Source: Labedella gwakjiensis (GTDB lineage: Bacteria > Actinomycetota > Actinomycetes > Actinomycetales > Microbacteriaceae). From it: 64,000 nt of DNA. The notes below the pieces were generated by a model. It saw only the letters and a list, made by a program, of their open reading frames with translations. It was not told the origin of the DNA and did no database searches. Below, piece after piece: positions 41,383 through 49,541 of this stretch (its first letter is position 1; each line of letters begins with the position of its first letter). The DNA lies in assembly GCF_003014675.1 (NCBI RefSeq), contig NZ_PYAU01000001.1, positions 3,720,001-3,784,000 of the forward strand, given 5' to 3'. A program made the translations under genes and the position numbers.

Positions 41383-42690
41383 TCAGCCGCGCGGGAACTC
41401 GCGCTCGCCCGGACCCACGTAGAGCTGCTGGGGGCGGCCGATCTTCGTCTGCGGGTCGAGGTTCATCTCGCGCCAGTGCGCGATCCAGCCCGGCAGGCGA
41501 CCGATCGCGAAGAGAACGGTGAACATCCGCTCGGGGAAGCCCATCGCCTTGTAGATGACGCCCGTGTAGAAGTCGACGTTGGGGTACAGACGACGCTCCT
41601 TGAAGTAGTCGTCCTCGAGGGCGATCTGCTCGAGCTCCTTGGCGAGGTCGAGCAGGGGATCCTGGACCCCGAGGTGCTCGAGCACGGCGTCGGCGCTCTC
41701 CTTGACGATCTTCGCGCGCGGATCGTAGTTCTTGTAGACGCGGTGCCCGAAGCCCATGAGCTTCACGCCGTCTTCCTTGTTCTTCACCCGCTCGACGAAC
41801 CGGGAGACGCTCTCACCGCTGTCTCGGATCTTGCCGAGCATGTCGAGGACGGCCTCGTTGGCTCCGCCGTGGAGCGGACCCGAGAGGGCGTTGATACCGG
41901 CGGAGATCGAGGCGTAGAGGTTCGCCCCCGTCGAGCCGACGAGCCGCACCGTCGACGTTGACGCGTTCTGCTCGTGGTCCGCGTGCAGGATGAGCAGGCG
42001 CTCGAGCGCACGGGAGAGCACGGGGTCGATGTCGTAAACCTCGGCGAGGTTGCCGAAGTTCAGCTTCAGGTAGTTGTCGACGAAGCTCAACGAGTTGTCC
42101 GGGTACAGGAACGCCTGCCCGAGCGACTTCTTGTGCGCGTACGCGGCGATGACCGGGAGCTTCGCGAGCAGACGGATCGTGGTGATCTCGATGTGCTCGG
42201 GGTTCTTCGGATCCTCGCTCGTCTCGTAGTACGTCGACAGCGCGGAGAGGGCGCTCGAGATGACCGCCATGGGGTGTGCCGTGTGAGGGAGCGCCGAGAA
42301 GAAGCGCTTGAGGTCCTCGTGGAGCAGCGTGTGACGGCGGATGCGCTCGTCGAACTCCGCGAGCTCGGTCTCCGTGGGGAGCTCGCCGTAGATCAGGAGC
42401 CAGGCCACCTCGAGATAGCTGGATGAGGCCGCGAGCTGCTCGATCGGATAGCCCCGGTAGCGCAGGATCCCGGCGTCACCGTCGATGTACGTGATCTTCG
42501 ACTTCGTGGCCGCGGTGTTGACGAACCCGTAGTCGAGCGTGGTGTACCCGGTCTTCTTCGTGAAGGCGGAGATGTCCATGCTCGACGCGCCATCGACGGA
42601 TGGCAACAGGGGGAACTCGGCTGTCCCACCGGGATAGGACAGCGTGGCCGTCCCGTCGTCATTCGCGGAATCGTGACCGGCGTCGCCCAC
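41383..42690 (-). CDS. gltA: Citrate synthase (hexameric, type II)
   Basis: The 435-residue enzyme condenses acetyl-CoA and oxaloacetate at the entry of the TCA cycle. Catalytic regions are visible: LHADHEQNAST (oxaloacetate-binding His), GPLHGGANEAVL (catalytic His), GFGHRVYKNYDPRA, and NVDFYTGVIYKAMGFP with the catalytic Asp. The N-terminal beta-rich extension (residues 1-60: TLSYPGGTAEFPLLPSVDGAS, SKITYIDGDAGIL) is the NADH-sensitive type II domain. The GTG start has GGAGG 5 nt upstream. It is convergent with the penicillin acylase gene. Confidence 0.96.
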   Translation of the reverse strand: MGDAGHDSANDDGTATLSYPGGTAEFPLLPSVDGASSMDISAFTKKTGYTTLDYGFVNTAATKSKITYIDGDAGILRYRGYPIEQLAASSSYLEVAWLLIYGELPTETELAEFDERIRRHTLLHEDLKRFFSALPHTAHPMAVISSALSALSTYYETSEDPKNPEHIEITTIRLLAKLPVIAAYAHKKSLGQAFLYPDNSLSFVDNYLKLNFGNLAEVYDIDPVLSRALERLLILHADHEQNASTSTVRLVGSTGANLYASISAGINALSGPLHGGANEAVLDMLGKIRDSGESVSRFVERVKNKEDGVKLMGFGHRVYKNYDPRAKIVKESADAVLEHLGVQDPLLDLAKELEQIALEDDYFKERRLYPNVDFYTGVIYKAMGFPERMFTVLFAIGRLPGWIAHWREMNLDPQTKIGRPQQLYVGPGEREFPRG

Positions 42691-42839
42691 AGTGCCTCCC
42701 TGGCTGGATGTTCCATTCGAGCCGCGCCACCGACGGTTCCCGACGGCGGCGCCAACGACTACAGCCTAATCGGCGGGGACACCTACTGTCGCATCCGCCA
42801 ACACTCGGGCGCGGACGCCGGAGGTTTCCACAAATCGTG

Positions 42840-43949
42840 TCAGGCGAGAGCGGAGAGACGTCCCGCCGCGGCGGCGACGCGTTCGTCCGTCGCCGTGAGC
42901 GAGAGGCGGACGTGCTCTGGCGAGGTCGAGCCGTAGAACGGACCGGGGCCCCCGAGGATGCCGAGTCGCGCGAGTCGCGCGATGGAATCCCACGACGGCC
43001 GCCCTTCCGTCGCCCAGAGGTAGAGACCGGCCTCGCTGCCGTCGATGCGGAACCCCGCGCGCTCGAGCGCCGGTCGGAGAACGTCCCTCCGGTCCCGGTA
43101 CCGCTGCTTCTGCCGCTCGACGTGCACGTCGTCGGACAGCGCGACGGTCATCGCGCGTTGGAGGGGGGCCGGCACCATGAGTCCGGCGTGCTTCCGAACG
43201 GTGGTGAGGCGTGCGATCGTGTCGCGGCAGCCCGCGGCGAACGCCGCCCGGTACCCGGCCATGTTGCTCTGCTTGCTGAGCGAGTAGATCGCGACGACGC
43301 CGCGGTCGTCTCCCCCGGTCACTCGGCGATCCAGGATCGAGGGAATGGGTTCCGTGTCCCACGGCGCGTCCCAACCGAGCTCGGCGTAGCACTCGTCACC
43401 CACGATCACGGCACCGAGCTCCCGAGCGCGCTCGACCCTCGACCGCAGGGCCCCGACGTCGAGCACCCGCCCATCGGGGTTGCCCGGGGAGTTCAGCCAC
43501 ACGAGCCGCGTCTTCTCGGGCCAGTCGGCCGGGTCGTCCGAGGCGACGGCGGTCGCGCCGCTCATCGCCGCGCCGACCGCGTACGTCGGATAGGCGGCCT
43601 GCGGGTGCACGACGACGTCACCGTCGCCGAGTCCCAGCATGTAGGCGAGGAAGGCGACGAATTCCTTGGAGCCGATGGAGGGAATCACCTGGTCCGTCGT
43701 GAGTCCGACGACGCCGCGTCGCCGCGCGAACCACTCCACGACGGCGGCGCGCAGCTCGGGGGTGCCGATGGTCGCGGGATAGCCGTGCGCATCCGTGGCG
43801 ACGGCGAGGGCGTCACGGACGATCGCGGGCGTCTCGTCGACGGGGGATCCGATCGACAGGTCGATCAACCCGTCCGGATGAGCAGACGCCTCCGCAAGGA
43901 ATGGCGCCATGGCGTCCCACGGGTAGTCCGGCAGCGGCGAGAGGGCCAT
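42840..43949 (-). CDS. dapC: N-succinyldiaminopimelate aminotransferase, actinobacterial type
   Basis: The 369-residue PLP enzyme matches the actinobacterial DapC family (TIGR03539 type, like M. tuberculosis Rv1178). Characteristic stretches are the N-terminal LPDYPWDAMAPF, IDLSIGSPVDETP, GYPATIGTPELR, SPGNPDGRV and the Schiff-base Lys226 in SLSKQSNMAGYR. It converts N-succinyl-2-amino-6-ketopimelate to N-succinyl-LL-DAP, between DapD and DapE, whose genes lie 5-6 kb away. It is 19 bp downstream of fdxA in the same direction, the same fdxC-dapC arrangement known in mycobacteria. Confidence 0.95.
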   Translation of the reverse strand: MALSPLPDYPWDAMAPFLAEASAHPDGLIDLSIGSPVDETPAIVRDALAVATDAHGYPATIGTPELRAAVVEWFARRRGVVGLTTDQVIPSIGSKEFVAFLAYMLGLGDGDVVVHPQAAYPTYAVGAAMSGATAVASDDPADWPEKTRLVWLNSPGNPDGRVLDVGALRSRVERARELGAVIVGDECYAELGWDAPWDTEPIPSILDRRVTGGDDRGVVAIYSLSKQSNMAGYRAAFAAGCRDTIARLTTVRKHAGLMVPAPLQRAMTVALSDDVHVERQKQRYRDRRDVLRPALERAGFRIDGSEAGLYLWATEGRPSWDSIARLARLGILGGPGPFYGSTSPEHVRLSLTATDERVAAAAGRLSALA

Positions 43950-43968
43950 GGAGGACTCCTCGGAACCG

Positions 43969-44289
43969 TCAGTGAGACTGCGGAGGCAGGGCGGCGATGA
44001 CCGGGTGGTCCTTCGGGATCACCCCGACCTTGGCTGCCCCACCGGGCGACCCGATCTCCTGGAAGAATTCGACGTTCGCGGTGTAGTAGTCGCTCCACTC
44101 GCCCGGGAGGTCGTCCTCGTAGTAGATCGCCTCGACCGGGCAGACCGGCTCGCACGCTCCGCAGTCGACGCATTCGTCTGGGTGGATGTAGAGCGAGCGC
44201 TCGCCCTCGTAGATGCAGTCGACGGGGCACTCGTCGATGCAGGCACGGTCCTTGACATCCACGCAGGGGAGGGCGATCACGTACGTCAC
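43969..44289 (-). CDS. fdxA: Seven-iron ferredoxin FdxA/FdxC
   Basis: The 106-residue protein has Cys9, Cys17, Cys21 and Cys50 positioned for a 3Fe-4S cluster and Cys40, Cys43, Cys46 with Cys21/Cys50-type partners for a 4Fe-4S cluster ([16 protein letters not shown], then [18 protein letters not shown]). The C-terminus is the actinobacterial extension with [11 protein letters not shown]. It is a low-potential electron carrier. The GTG start overlaps the upstream membrane-protein stop by 4 nt. It lies in one operon with the membrane protein and dapC. Confidence 0.96.
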   Translation of the reverse strand: MTYVIALPCVDVKDRACIDECPVDCIYEGERSLYIHPDECVDCGACEPVCPVEAIYYEDDLPGEWSDYYTANVEFFQEIGSPGGAAKVGVIPKDHPVIAALPPQSH

Positions 44290-44846
44290 GGTGTGGGGAA
44301 CTCCTTCGCGTCGGGTCCGTCCAGTCTATCGGCGGGCGCGGGCTGCCGGACGCCTTGCGCTCCGCCGCCACGGGCGGGGAGGGAGGGGAACGAGATCACG
44401 AGTGCAGCGAGGAGGGCGGGCCCGAGCACCCAGATGAGCCCGGAGACACCCTGCTGGATCAGCACGGAGCCGCCGGAACTCTCGAGCGAGAACAGCGCCA
44501 CGATGCCCACGACGCCGACGGCGGCGGCGACGACGGGCAAGCGCTCCCCCAGCACGAGACGGAATCCGGCGAACAGAGCGAGGACCCCGACGAGGGACAG
44601 GACGAGGCCCCACGGGACGGTGACGGACGCGATCGTGACCGAGAGCGGATGAGCGACGGTGCCGACGGCGCCGTAGACGACGCCGACGATGAAGGCGAGG
44701 GCGACACTCACGAAACGTGAAGCCACGCTCGGACGACCATCGTCATCGTCGACGTCTCCGATCGCGGGCGGCGCGACCTGCCAGGTCGGGATCCGGTGTT
44801 CCTGCTCCGGGTCGTCCGCTCGGCCGTCACCCAGGTTCGCAGTCAC
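44286..44846 (-). CDS. DUF6113-like membrane protein
   Basis: The 186-residue protein has a hydrophilic acidic N-terminus (about 1-40), about four to five membrane spans ([79 protein letters not shown]) and a short C-terminal tail. It resembles the small actinobacterial membrane family found upstream of fdxA-dapC. Function is unknown. Its stop overlaps the fdxA start by 4 nt, so it is the first gene of the operon. It is divergent from efeU across a 140-bp gap holding an iron-box-like site. Confidence 0.78.
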   Translation of the reverse strand: MTANLGDGRADDPEQEHRIPTWQVAPPAIGDVDDDDGRPSVASRFVSVALAFIVGVVYGAVGTVAHPLSVTIASVTVPWGLVLSLVGVLALFAGFRLVLGERLPVVAAAVGVVGIVALFSLESSGGSVLIQQGVSGLIWVLGPALLAALVISFPSLPARGGGAQGVRQPAPADRLDGPDAKEFPTP

Positions 44847-44904
44847 CGCAGAAGTCTATCTGGACATCTCATGGCCCCGTCGCTATGGTCAGAACGGCCA
44901 CTGG

Positions 44905-44923
44905 TTAGGCAAGCCTTTCCAAA
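44905..44923. promoter_or_regulatory. DtxR/IdeR-type iron box upstream of efeUOB
   Basis: The 19 nt starting TTAGGCAAGCCT and ending TTTCCAAA match the DtxR/IdeR consensus (TTAGGTTAGCCTAACCTAA) at 14 of 19 positions by my count, with a visible imperfect dyad. It lies 63 nt before the efeU start in the divergent gap. Iron-loaded DtxR would repress efeUOB when iron is sufficient. The family link between DtxR and iron uptake is established; binding here is inferred. Confidence 0.6.
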
Positions 44924-44986
44924 CCGCACATTCTCCCTCCACCGTCGGGCGATTCGATCGTCTCCACCGTCCCCCAAGGATCCCGC

Positions 44987-45847
44987 GTGTTCGCCAGTCT
45001 GCTGATCGGTCTCCGTGAAGGCCTCGAGGCCGCCCTCGTCGTGGGCATCCTCGTCGCCTACGTCGACCGCATCGGTCGACGCGACGTGCTCCCCCGCCTC
45101 TGGGCCGGCGTCGCCGCTGCCGTCGTCCTCTCGCTGGGCGTCGGTGCGATCCTCACGTGGGGGCCGTACGGGCTCTCCTTCCAGGCACAGGAGATCCTCG
45201 GCGGCGTCTTCTCCCTGCTCGCCGTCGGGCTCGTGACGTGGATGATCTTCTGGATGGCGGCCAACGCGCGCACCATGGGGTCCGACCTCCGAAGCCGACT
45301 CGACACGGCGATCGGCACGTCCGGCGGAGCGGTCGTGCTCATCGGATTCGTCAGCGTGGGCCGCGAGGGGATCGAGACGGCTCTCCTGCTCTGGGCCGCC
45401 ACCTCGTCATCGCAGAACGCCGTCACGGGTTCGGTGGCCGCCGTCGTCGGCATCCTCCTCGCGATCGGTATCGCGTGGCTCATCAACCGCGGACTCGTCC
45501 GTGTCGACCTGTCGAGGTTCTTCCGGTGGACTGGCGTGTTCCTCATCGTCGTGGCGGCCGGGATCCTCGTCTACGGCATCGGTGATCTTCAGGAGGCCGC
45601 CATCCTCCCCGGATGGGGCGTCGCGGCGTTCGACGTGAGCGGGATCATCCCTCCGAGCAGCTGGTACGGCACGCTCCTCGCCGGAATCCTCAACTTCACT
45701 CCCCAGCCCACGTGGGCGCAACTCATCGGCTGGATCGTCTACCTGCTGGTCGTCCTCACGTTCTTCCTGGTCCGGACGACGAGAAGTCACGGCCGCCCCG
45801 ACCTCGGCCGGGCCGGTCCCGCCTCCTCGGCGAGCATCCCCGCCTGA
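44987..45847 (+). CDS. efeU: EfeU iron permease (FTR1 family)
   Basis: The 286-residue membrane protein has seven predicted spans and the two FTR1 iron-binding REGLE-type motifs: REGLE in LIGLREGLEAALVVG near residue 9, and REGIE in VGREGIETALLLW near 125. It imports ferric/ferrous iron across the membrane with EfeO and EfeB. The GTG start has AAGGA 8 nt upstream. It is the first gene of efeUOB and lies downstream of the DtxR-like box. Confidence 0.95.
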   Translation: MFASLLIGLREGLEAALVVGILVAYVDRIGRRDVLPRLWAGVAAAVVLSLGVGAILTWGPYGLSFQAQEILGGVFSLLAVGLVTWMIFWMAANARTMGSDLRSRLDTAIGTSGGAVVLIGFVSVGREGIETALLLWAATSSSQNAVTGSVAAVVGILLAIGIAWLINRGLVRVDLSRFFRWTGVFLIVVAAGILVYGIGDLQEAAILPGWGVAAFDVSGIIPPSSWYGTLLAGILNFTPQPTWAQLIGWIVYLLVVLTFFLVRTTRSHGRPDLGRAGPASSASIPA

Positions 45848-45853
45848 CACCGC

Positions 45854-45915
45854 CGGGGTCCACGACACCCCGCTCGCGTCGGTCGCCGCGGTCCGCCCGC
45901 CGCAGGTCGGCGACC
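45854..45915 (+). promoter_or_regulatory. Two GC-rich hairpins in the efeU-efeO gap
   Basis: In the 135-bp gap, CGGGGT (45854-45859) pairs with ACCCCG (45867-45872), and GGTCGCCG (45881-45888) pairs with CGGCGACC (45908-45915). They could stabilise upstream mRNA or partly terminate transcription, giving different EfeU and EfeO levels. A function is inferred only from position. Confidence 0.35.
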
Positions 45916-45982
45916 ACCCGTCGTCGTGCCGCGTTCACTCGATCCTCCTCAGCCCCTCTCCCCCATCCGACTGGAGCACCCC

Positions 45983-47203
45983 ATGCATGCACGCCTTCTC
46001 ACCGCGATCGGAGGCGTCGGTCTCCTCGGCGTCACCCTCACCGGTTGCGTCGCGAACACCCCGACCGACGGCGCGTCAGCGCTCACCGTCACGATCGCGG
46101 ACGACGCCTGCGACGTCTCCGTCGACTCCGCCGCGGCCGGCGCCGTCACCTTCAGCCTCTCGAACGAGGGGTCTGACGTGAACGAGTTCGAGATCCTCGC
46201 CGACGACAAGCTGCGGATCGTCGGCGAGAAGGAGAACATCGCGCCGGGACAGACCGTCGACTACGTCGCCGATCTGCCGGCGGGGACCTACTACACGGCC
46301 TGCAAGTTCCAGCAGGTCGGGGCACCCGTCGGGCTCGCCGAGTTCACCGTGAGCGGCGAGTCCGCCGCGGTGAGCGAGGACGAGCAGAAGCTCGCGGACG
46401 AGGCCGTCACGAACTACATCGCCTACATCCGCTCGCAGGTCGGCGAGCTCATCCCGGCCGTGCAGGAGTTCGCCGACGCCTACGCCGCTGGGGACGACGA
46501 GAAGGCGCGCTCCCTGTTCGCCTCCACCCGCGTCTTCTACGAACGCATCGAACCGACGGCCGAGGCGTTCGGCGACCTCGACCCGAAGATCGACTTCCGC
46601 GAGGTCGACGCCGTCGCCGACGGGCTCGACTGGACGGGATTCCACCGCATCGAGAAGGACCTGTGGCCCCCGGCGGACGGCGACCTCAACTCCGACGGCA
46701 CCGACGCGCGCCTCGACTGGACGCCGTCCACTTCCGAGCAGCGGCAGGAGTTCGCCGACGGTCTCGTGGCCGACGTGGGCCAGCTTCACGATCTCGTCAC
46801 CGCGAAGGACTTCACGGTCTCCCTGAGCGACATCAGCAACGGCGCGATCGCGCTCCTCGACGAGGTCGCGTCCGGAAAGATCTCGGGCGAGGAGGACTGG
46901 TGGTCGGGAACGGACCTCACGGACTTCGCGGCGAACGTCCAGGGCGCCGAGGTCGCCTTCGGCAACGTCAAGGAGATCGCCACAGCCCAGGGCGATGACG
47001 GTGCGGCCCTCGTCGAGGAGATCGACGAGCGATTCGCCTCCCTCGACGCGCTCCTCGCGACGCACGGCAGCATCGACGACGGCTTCGTGTCGTACGACGA
47101 GGTGGACGACGCCGGCCGGAAGGCCCTGTCCGACGAGGTCAACGCACTCGCGGAACCCCTGTCCCAGCTCACGAGCGTCGTCCTGGGAGTGTCAGCGGGA
47201 TGA
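45983..47203 (+). CDS. efeO: EfeO periplasmic-type iron-binding lipoprotein
   Basis: The 406-residue protein has a lipobox LTGC with Cys22, so it is anchored to the outer face of the membrane. An N-terminal cupredoxin-like domain (about 30-125: VTIADDACDVSVDS, FSLSNEGSDVNEFEI, TACKFQQVGAPVG) precedes an imelysin/M75 domain with the HxxE motif in FHRIEKDLW. EfeO captures iron and passes it to EfeU. The ATG at 45983 is chosen because GGAG lies 7 nt upstream and the signal peptide follows directly. Its stop overlaps efeB by 4 nt (ATGA). Confidence 0.95.
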   Translation: MHARLLTAIGGVGLLGVTLTGCVANTPTDGASALTVTIADDACDVSVDSAAAGAVTFSLSNEGSDVNEFEILADDKLRIVGEKENIAPGQTVDYVADLPAGTYYTACKFQQVGAPVGLAEFTVSGESAAVSEDEQKLADEAVTNYIAYIRSQVGELIPAVQEFADAYAAGDDEKARSLFASTRVFYERIEPTAEAFGDLDPKIDFREVDAVADGLDWTGFHRIEKDLWPPADGDLNSDGTDARLDWTPSTSEQRQEFADGLVADVGQLHDLVTAKDFTVSLSDISNGAIALLDEVASGKISGEEDWWSGTDLTDFAANVQGAEVAFGNVKEIATAQGDDGAALVEEIDERFASLDALLATHGSIDDGFVSYDEVDDAGRKALSDEVNALAEPLSQLTSVVLGVSAG

Positions 47204-48522
47204 CCGATCGGCCCGAGCCTCCCGAAGCCGACGACGCGTCGCCCGCAGCGCCCGACGCGGCTCGCGGCGTCTCCCGGCGCGGGCTGCTCGGGCTCGTGTC
47301 GGCCGGCGCCGCCGGTCTCGCGGCCGGTGCGGCCGGCGGCGTCGCATTCGGCTCGGCCGTCGGGACCCCATCCGGGGCAACGGGGGCGACCACGACGTAC
47401 CCGTTCTACGGCCAGCACCAGTCGGGCATCACGACACCGGCGCAGGACCGACTGCACTTCGCCGCTTTCACCGTGTCGTCGACGCTCGATCGCGAGGGTC
47501 TGATCGACCTGCTCACGGACTGGTCGGCGGCGGCCGCCCGCCTGACGCAGGGCCTCGACGTGAGCAGCTCCGGCGCCCTCGGCGGGTCGGACATCGCGCC
47601 GCCTGACGATACGGGAGAGGCACTCGATCTCCCGGCGAGCGGCCTCACCATCACGTTCGGGTTCGGGCCGACGCTCTTCGAGGATCCCGAAGGCGTCGAT
47701 CGTTTCGGCATCGCATCGCGTCGTCCTCCGAGGCTCGAGCGACTCCCCCGCTTCGCCGGCGACGCGCTGCGCCCCGAGTGGAGCGACGGCGACCTCTGCA
47801 TCCAGGCGTGCGCCGACGACCCTCAGGTGGCGGTGCATGCGATCCGCAACCTCAGCAGGATCGCGTTCGGCCGCGCGTCGCTCGCCTGGTCCCAGCTCGG
47901 ATTCGGCCGGACCTCATCGACCTCGACGGCTCAGAAGACGCCCCGCAATCTGTTCGGCTTCAAGGACGGCACGGCCAATCTCAAGCTGGAGGACCACCAG
48001 GGAATCGACGACTGGGTCTGGGCAGGGGGTGACGACATCGACTGGATGGCCGGCGGGACATACCTCGTGACCCGCAAGATCCGCATGGTCATCGAGGTGT
48101 GGGACCGCCAGCAACGTCTGGAGCAGGAGCGGGTGATCGGACGCTCCAAGGGCGAGGGCGCCCCGCTCTCGGGAGGCACCGAGTTCACCGAACCCGACTT
48201 CGAAGCGACGGGCGCCGCCGACGAACCACTCATCGACGCCGCGGCCCATGTGAGGCTCGCGCACCCGAGCAACCTCGGCGGCGTGCAGCTCCTCCGCCGC
48301 GGATACAACTACGTGGACGGCAACGACTCCCTCGGAACTCTCGACGCCGGACTGTTCTTCATCAGCTTCCAGCGATCGATCTCGCAGTTCACGACGGTCC
48401 AGTCGGCCCTCGCGGGTGACGCTCTCGGCGAATACCTGAAACACGTCGGCTCCGCGGTGTTCGCCGTTCCTCCCGGAGCACGGGAGAATGGCTACGTCGG
48501 GCAGACCCTGTTCGCGTCCTGA
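47200..48522 (+). CDS. efeB: EfeB Tat-exported DyP-type peroxidase / deferrochelatase
   Basis: The 440-residue protein has a twin-arginine signal: Ser25-Arg26-Arg27 in SRRGLLG followed by an Ala/Gly-rich hydrophobic stretch. It has the DyP landmarks FGFKDGTANL (GxxDG catalytic Asp) and the haem-ligand His region with VHAIRNLSRIAFG, then the distal Arg in YLVTRKIRM. In the Efe system it oxidises ferrous iron or strips iron from haem outside the membrane. TatB, needed for its export, is encoded at 33722-34108. It is the third gene of efeUOB. Confidence 0.95.
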   Translation: MTDRPEPPEADDASPAAPDAARGVSRRGLLGLVSAGAAGLAAGAAGGVAFGSAVGTPSGATGATTTYPFYGQHQSGITTPAQDRLHFAAFTVSSTLDREGLIDLLTDWSAAAARLTQGLDVSSSGALGGSDIAPPDDTGEALDLPASGLTITFGFGPTLFEDPEGVDRFGIASRRPPRLERLPRFAGDALRPEWSDGDLCIQACADDPQVAVHAIRNLSRIAFGRASLAWSQLGFGRTSSTSTAQKTPRNLFGFKDGTANLKLEDHQGIDDWVWAGGDDIDWMAGGTYLVTRKIRMVIEVWDRQQRLEQERVIGRSKGEGAPLSGGTEFTEPDFEATGAADEPLIDAAAHVRLAHPSNLGGVQLLRRGYNYVDGNDSLGTLDAGLFFISFQRSISQFTTVQSALAGDALGEYLKHVGSAVFAVPPGARENGYVGQTLFAS

Positions 48523-48578
48523 CAACCGCACGTCGTCCGTCGCAGCCCGCAGCGGACGCGTTCCTGATCGGAGACACG

Positions 48579-49463
48579 ATGGCGATGACGCCGGCGGCCG
48601 AGGTCGACATCGACGAGTCGCTTGTCGAGTCGCTCCTCTCCGATCAGCACCCCGACCTCCTGGGCGGCCACGTCCGCCTCCTGTCCAACGGGTGGGACAA
48701 CGCGCTGTTCCGGCTGGGAGACGACCTCGTGGTCCGTCTCCCCCGGCGTCAGGCCGCCGCCCAGCTCGTCGAGCACGAGGCGCAGTGGCTCCCGATCGTG
48801 AGCGGCCTCCTGCCGGTCGCGACGCCTGTCCCCATCCGTACAGGCGCCCCGTCGTGGCGCTACCCCTGGGCGTGGACGGTGACCCCGTGGATCGAGGGAC
48901 GGAGCGCGCTCGGCCTCTCCCCCGACGAACGCGGCCCTCTCGCGCGTCCCCTCGCGGAGGCTCTGGCCGCCCTCCACGTCACGGCCCCTACCGGCGCCCC
49001 GCACAATCCGGTGCGCGCCGTCGATCTCCGGTCGCGAGACGCAGCCGTCCGCGGTCGGCTCACGTCCTCGGCGTCCCCGGCGTCTCCCGCCCTCGAGTCG
49101 CTGTGGTCGGAGCTCGTCGACGCCCGAGCGTGGTCCCACGAGCCCGTCTGGGTCCACGGTGATCCGCATCCCGGGAACGTGCTGGTGCGCGACGGACGAC
49201 TCGTCGCCCTCATCGATTTCGGGGACATCAGCGCGGGCGATCCCGCGACCGACCTCGCAGCCGGATGGCTGTTCTTCGAGCGGGACGCGCGGGACGAGTT
49301 CCGCTCGGCGGCCGACGCGATCGGACACTACGACGCAGCCGACTGGGTCAGAGCGCGTGCCTGGGCTCTCGTGCTGGGATCTGCGCTCGACGCCCATTCC
49401 GATGACGACACGGCGATGGCGGCGCTCGCCGCCCATACGCTCACGCAGGTCGCGCTCGGCTGA
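48579..49463 (+). CDS. Aminoglycoside-phosphotransferase-fold kinase
   Basis: The 294-residue protein has the APH catalytic loop WVHGDPHPGNVL with the Brenner-type HGD Asp, the metal loop LIDFGDISAGDPATDLA, and an ATP-binding start DNALFRLGDDLVVRLPRR. Unlike the kinase-fold protein at 14024, its active-site residues are complete. Such enzymes phosphorylate aminoglycosides, homoserine, or other small alcohols; the core-genome setting argues against a resistance role, but the substrate is unknown. It starts at an ATG 56 nt after efeB and is followed by a hairpin terminator. Confidence 0.88.
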   Translation: MAMTPAAEVDIDESLVESLLSDQHPDLLGGHVRLLSNGWDNALFRLGDDLVVRLPRRQAAAQLVEHEAQWLPIVSGLLPVATPVPIRTGAPSWRYPWAWTVTPWIEGRSALGLSPDERGPLARPLAEALAALHVTAPTGAPHNPVRAVDLRSRDAAVRGRLTSSASPASPALESLWSELVDARAWSHEPVWVHGDPHPGNVLVRDGRLVALIDFGDISAGDPATDLAAGWLFFERDARDEFRSAADAIGHYDAADWVRARAWALVLGSALDAHSDDDTAMAALAAHTLTQVALG

Positions 49464-49472
49464 CGTGCCACA

Positions 49473-49513
49473 ACGACACGATCCCCCCTGGAGTCCAGAG
49501 GGGATCGTGTCGT
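49473..49513. terminator. 14-bp hairpin terminator between the APH-fold gene and typA
   Basis: Arms 49473-49486 and 49500-49513 match perfectly, with a further CTGGA/TCCAG pairing inside the loop. It lies 9 nt past the kinase stop and 28 nt from the convergent typA stop, so it can act for both. Confidence 0.75.
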
Positions 49514-49541
49514 GGGGCCGGCCGACTCCGGCCGACCGGCG

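Noticed and set aside
41370-41383. Small inverted repeat between penicillin acylase and gltA stops
   Set aside because: Five-base stem only; likely chance in GC-rich sequence.
48579-49463. Aminoglycoside resistance gene
   Set aside because: The APH fold is shared by many metabolic kinases, and the core-genome context without mobility signs does not support a resistance role.
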